Shown here: piece after piece, positions 61,118 through 64,000 of the stretch
Position numbering within the stretch: position 1 is the stretch's first letter
How the letters are laid out: every line of letters starts with the position of its first letter
Assembly (NCBI RefSeq): GCF_000153805.1
Contig: NZ_DS022298.1
Location: 256,616-320,615 of the forward strand
Reading direction: 5' to 3'
DNA: 64,000 nt
From: Synechococcus sp. BL107
GTDB lineage: Bacteria; Cyanobacteriota; Cyanobacteriia; PCC-6307; Cyanobiaceae
Program-made: the position numbers and the translations under genes
The notes under the pieces: model-generated
What the model was told of the DNA's origin: nothing
Database searches by the model: none
Seen by the model: only the letters and a program-made list of their open reading frames with translations

Positions 61118-62665
61118 CTAAGGGGACTGCACTCGCGCAGGGAGAGGTCCGTAGACAGTCCCCGGGTAGTAATGGCGCAGGATCCGTTCTGTGGGCCATC
61201 CCCGCCAAGCCAAATCGATGGCCCCTGCCTGAGACAGGCCTGCGCCGTGGCCAAAACCACCGCCTCGGATGAGCCAGCGATCCGAACCCTGGGGCTCAAT
61301 CACGAACAAGGTGCTCGGCAAACGACGCAAGGTGCGCCGAATCTGATCCAAGCGGAGAACGACAGGCTCCGACTCACCGGAACCAGCAATTTGCAACGCC
61401 AACACGCGACCACTCGCACCCCGCTGCAAGGCGTTCAGGCGCAACGGAGATTGCAACGCTTGAGCCGGAACATCAATGGCCTGGCGGATTTCATCAGCCG
61501 TGATCACACGACTCCAACGAAATAAGGGATGTTGTGATCCATTGGCTCCCGAGCGATCCATCAGCAAGGACGACACATGTTGAGGCCTTTGCAGCGGGAT
61601 GGTGTGGCGCTCCCGCCAACCCTCATCTCCATCGACCTTTGCCACCAAATAGGGCTGAGGCTGCATTGCCCAAGCTTCCGGGCCCGCTGCCATCACACCA
61701 CCGTTGGTGGCGTGATACACCGCACTAATCGGACGTCCAGCACGACTGAGCAATCGTCCTCGGGTGGCTGCAATCGCTTGCCGAACCGCTGCCCCCGCCA
61801 AGCGCGGATCGCTGTAGACCTGGCACTGGGTATCGCTGCAGAGGTGATAACCATCGATTTGGAAGCGATGGCTGTTGGCCAAAGCCCAGGTCCGAGCCAA
61901 CACGGTTTGGGCTTGCAACGCCGCAACGGGTGATGAGGCACCAATTTCATGGGGCACCACTCCTTCGAGGTATCGCTCAACAGCCACCTGCTCAATCAAT
62001 GTCCAACTGCCATAGGCATCCGGCTGAAGACGGAACGGTCCACGGAACACCCCACGGTTCCAACGCAAGCCATCGGGGGCTGTGATCTGCAAAGGGCCCT
62101 TGATCGGCTGCACACCCTCAGGGGTGTCCAGGGTCGGTTCAACCGTGGCATGAACACGACGCGTCCACTCCCGCACCGAGGTTCCGTCTGGAGCAATCGA
62201 ACCCTGAGGAGCCCAAACCTCCCAATCGTTGGGATGGGCCACAGACGCCGTCACCCCTAGCGCTCGCCAGCGCTGGGCCAAGCGCTCCGCCGATTCGAAA
62301 CTCGCAAACGGCCCAGCGATTCGTCGCGCCAACATCACCGGCTCTGGCAATGCCACCGATCGCCAGCGCACGGTGAAACTGGCAGCAGTCCAACTCCCAC
62401 CAGCCCCATCTTCAAGCGTGAGCGGAGCGCCGGCACTCGAGAGCTGAAGCGGCATCGCCGCTGGATGGGAACCGAGATGGTCCTCAAGGGCCACCCAAAG
62501 AACGGGCTCCGCCCGGGACAACTGCGGAGGGCGAGGAACCGGGCGATGGGTGGCCAGTGTCACAAGGGCCGGCACCTCATCGGATGCTGATGGGGCAGCC
62601 AGCTCCCTCGCCCCACAGCCGCAGGCGAGGCCAAGAAGCATCGAGAACGACAACAGCCGAATCAT
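61118..62665 (-). CDS. SpoIID/LytB-domain protein, exported
   Basis: 515 residues. The N-terminus [19 protein letters not shown] is a signal or lipoprotein-like peptide. The SpoIID domain begins [20 protein letters not shown], then [20 protein letters not shown], then [13 protein letters not shown] and [12 protein letters not shown]. The C-terminus has [20 protein letters not shown]. SpoIID-domain proteins cleave glycan strands of denuded peptidoglycan. In non-sporing cyanobacteria they probably act in cell-wall remodelling. It is divergent from rpmI. Confidence 0.92.
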
Positions 62666-62722
62666 CTACAAAAGGCGCACCGGGACGTATTGTTGTTGTT
62701 TGTGCCCCGTTCGAGCAGAGCA

Positions 62723-62920
62723 ATGCCCAAGCTGAAGACCCGCAAAGCTGCCGCCAAGCGGTTCAAAGCAACCGGCACTGGCAAGTTCCTTCGTCGTCGC
62801 GCCTTCCGAAATCACCTGCTGGACCACAAAACTCCAAAGCAGAAACGACACCTCGGCACCAAGGCCGTTGTTGATCGCACCGACGTTGAGCGCGTCACAT
62901 TGATGATGCCCTACGCCTGA
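62723..62920 (+). CDS. rpmI: Ribosomal protein bL35
   Basis: 65 residues from the ATG at 62723 ([15 protein letters not shown]), with [20 protein letters not shown] and a short C-terminus, a full-length L35. It is followed by rplT after 53 bases. In most bacteria infC precedes this pair, but here infC is at 9.3 kb. Confidence 0.97.
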
Positions 62921-62973
62921 GCAGAGACGCTCGCGCCCACTGTTCGTTCCACCTGATCTAATCCTTTCCCTGT

Positions 62974-63321
62974 ATGGCCCGCGTTAAAAGAGGCAACGTC
63001 GCCCGTAAGCGCCGCAATAAAATCCTGAGGCTCGCCCGCGGCTTCCGCGGTGGCAACGGCACCCAGTTCCGCACCGCAAACCAGCGGGTGATGAAGGCGC
63101 TTTGCAATGCCTACCGCGATCGCCGTCGTCGCAAGCGCGACTTCCGTCGTTTGTGGATTGCACGCATCAATGCAGCAGCTCGCATGAACGGCGTGAGCTA
63201 CAGCCGCTTAATGGGTGGTTTGAAAAAAGCGGATGTCCGGATCAACCGCAAGATGCTGGCGCAGCTGGCCGTCGCAGATCCCACCAGTTTCACAACCGTG
63301 GTGACTGCAGCGAAGAGCTGA
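62974..63321 (+). CDS. rplT: Ribosomal protein bL20
   Basis: 115 residues: [20 protein letters not shown], then [20 protein letters not shown], then [21 protein letters not shown] complete L20, which binds 23S rRNA early in 50S assembly. Co-directional with rpmI and with a TPR gene 9 bases downstream. Confidence 0.98.
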   Translation: MARVKRGNVARKRRNKILRLARGFRGGNGTQFRTANQRVMKALCNAYRDRRRRKRDFRRLWIARINAAARMNGVSYSRLMGGLKKADVRINRKMLAQLAVADPTSFTTVVTAAKS

Positions 63322-63330
63322 TCTAAATCT

Positions 63331-63846
63331 GTGAATTTGCTGCCCCAGACCTATCTACTGGGCCTGGTCGGCCTGCTCACCGTTGTTGCGGTGATCGTTG
63401 GCCGACAGCTTCTTCGCGTTCGTCGTGATGAAGCGCGTTTCGTTCAACTTGAACAAGCTGGTACTGCAGCCTCACGGCAGTCTGCAGACCTCTATGAGCT
63501 GGGTTCGGTTCAATTACGAAAACGCCTGTACCCCCAAGCAGCTGCAACGCTCAAGCAGGCCTTAAAAAGACTGAGCGACGAGCCCAATGAAGCGCGGGCA
63601 TTGATTGAAAACGCCCTGGGCTTTGCCCTTGCCGCACAAAAGGATTACGACAACGCCATCAAGCATTACAAATTGGCTTTAAGAGCGAAAGATGATTATC
63701 CAGTTGCAATTAATAATCTTGCCTTTGCGCAAGAAAAACTTCTCAAATACGAAGAAGCAATTGCACTTTATAAGAAAACATTAGAGCTCGAGCCTAATAA
63801 TTCAACAGCCAAAAAAGGCATCAAAAAGCTCGAAAAGCGTTCTTAA
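63331..63846 (+). CDS. Membrane-anchored TPR protein
   Basis: 171 residues from a GTG. One N-terminal membrane helix (YLLGLVGLLTVVAVIVGRQL) is followed by three TPR units (SADLYELGSVQLRKRLYPQA, then IENALGFALAAQKDYDNAIK, then AINNLAFAQEKLLKYEEAIA). Found next to rpmI-rplT in cyanobacteria; resembles the thylakoid TPR proteins implicated in photosystem assembly (Ycf37-like), but this is only a resemblance. Starts 9 bases after rplT. Confidence 0.78.
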   Translation: MNLLPQTYLLGLVGLLTVVAVIVGRQLLRVRRDEARFVQLEQAGTAASRQSADLYELGSVQLRKRLYPQAAATLKQALKRLSDEPNEARALIENALGFALAAQKDYDNAIKHYKLALRAKDDYPVAINNLAFAQEKLLKYEEAIALYKKTLELEPNNSTAKKGIKKLEKRS

Positions 63847-63867
63847 ATACCGTCTCATTAAACCGAC

Positions 63868-64000
63868 TTACCAAAGCGGTTGAATCGGCAATTCAGCCTG
63901 GCAAGCACTCGTTAGTGCCAAACGTCCTCCCAATCCAGAACTCGGATCAACGTCGTTGATCAAGCGTGGGGATTGCCAACCCGTTGGGCTAAAGCCCTGT
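63868..64000 (-). CDS. C-terminal end of an unrecognised protein (start outside window)
   Basis: The minus strand reads a stop at 63870-63868 and an open frame to the window edge: the last 43 residues include GFSPTGWQSPRLINDVDPSS, then GLGGRLALTSACQAELPIQP and a final LW. No motif is recognised. It is convergent with the TPR gene, with a 21-base gap. Confidence 0.5.
   Translation of the reverse strand, partial: QGFSPTGWQSPRLINDVDPSSGLGGRLALTSACQAELPIQPLW

Overview
The window is typical of a marine Synechococcus (picocyanobacteria, subcluster 5.1-like) chromosome. It carries psbZ next to ribH, a ycf23/DUF561 gene, a cyanobacterial aspartokinase with doubled ACT domains, cobH for cobamide synthesis, tig-clpP-clpX, asd-dapA-rnj, and an infC gene separated from rpmI-rplT. 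Genes are densely packed on both strands with many 1-15 nt overlaps and a moderately GC-rich core. The assignment rests on gene content and protein character only; no database search was made.

Layout. 1-17.4 kb is core: the tail of a fatty-acid desaturase, an alpha/beta hydrolase, a sulfotransferase, a group 2 sigma factor, mgtE, a glutathione peroxidase, a gyrB-SH3-crcB-crcB overlapping chain, miaA, infC, a decayed dienelactone-hydrolase pseudogene, a GntR-type regulator, a cysE-sulfotransferase-glycosyltransferase overlapping operon, and secA. From 17.4 to 33.0 kb the base composition drops sharply to AT-rich. This accessory island ends at a tRNA-Gly(GCC). Its left half (17.4-25.6 kb) holds surface-glycan genes: a sulfotransferase, a sulfatase, several glycosyltransferases and TPR proteins, one TPR-glycosyltransferase being interrupted by an in-frame TAA. 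Its right part (25.7-32.7 kb) holds a secreted beta-solenoid protein and a dedicated type I secretion module: an ABC exporter with an N-terminal cyclic-nucleotide-binding-like domain, a parvulin-like foldase and a HlyD adaptor.

From 33 to 64 kb the composition returns to core: ribH-psbZ, another glycosyltransferase-sulfotransferase-GT8 group, mutS, an acetyltransferase, uvrB, a small holin-like membrane protein, ycf23, tilS, cobH, holA, lysC, rnj-dapA-asd, tig-clpP-clpX, an LRAT-domain protein, dnaX, a sialidase-like protein paired with a processive glycosyltransferase, a SpoIID-domain protein, rpmI-rplT, a TPR protein and the end of an unrecognised gene.

The strongest themes are (1) four P-loop sulfotransferase-like genes plus one sulfatase spread beside glycosyltransferases, which suggests a sulfated cell-surface glycan, and (2) the self-contained export module for one beta-solenoid surface protein. 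Two degenerate genes not obvious from ORF calling were found by reading across frames and stops: the dienelactone hydrolase remnant and the stop-split TPR-glycosyltransferase.
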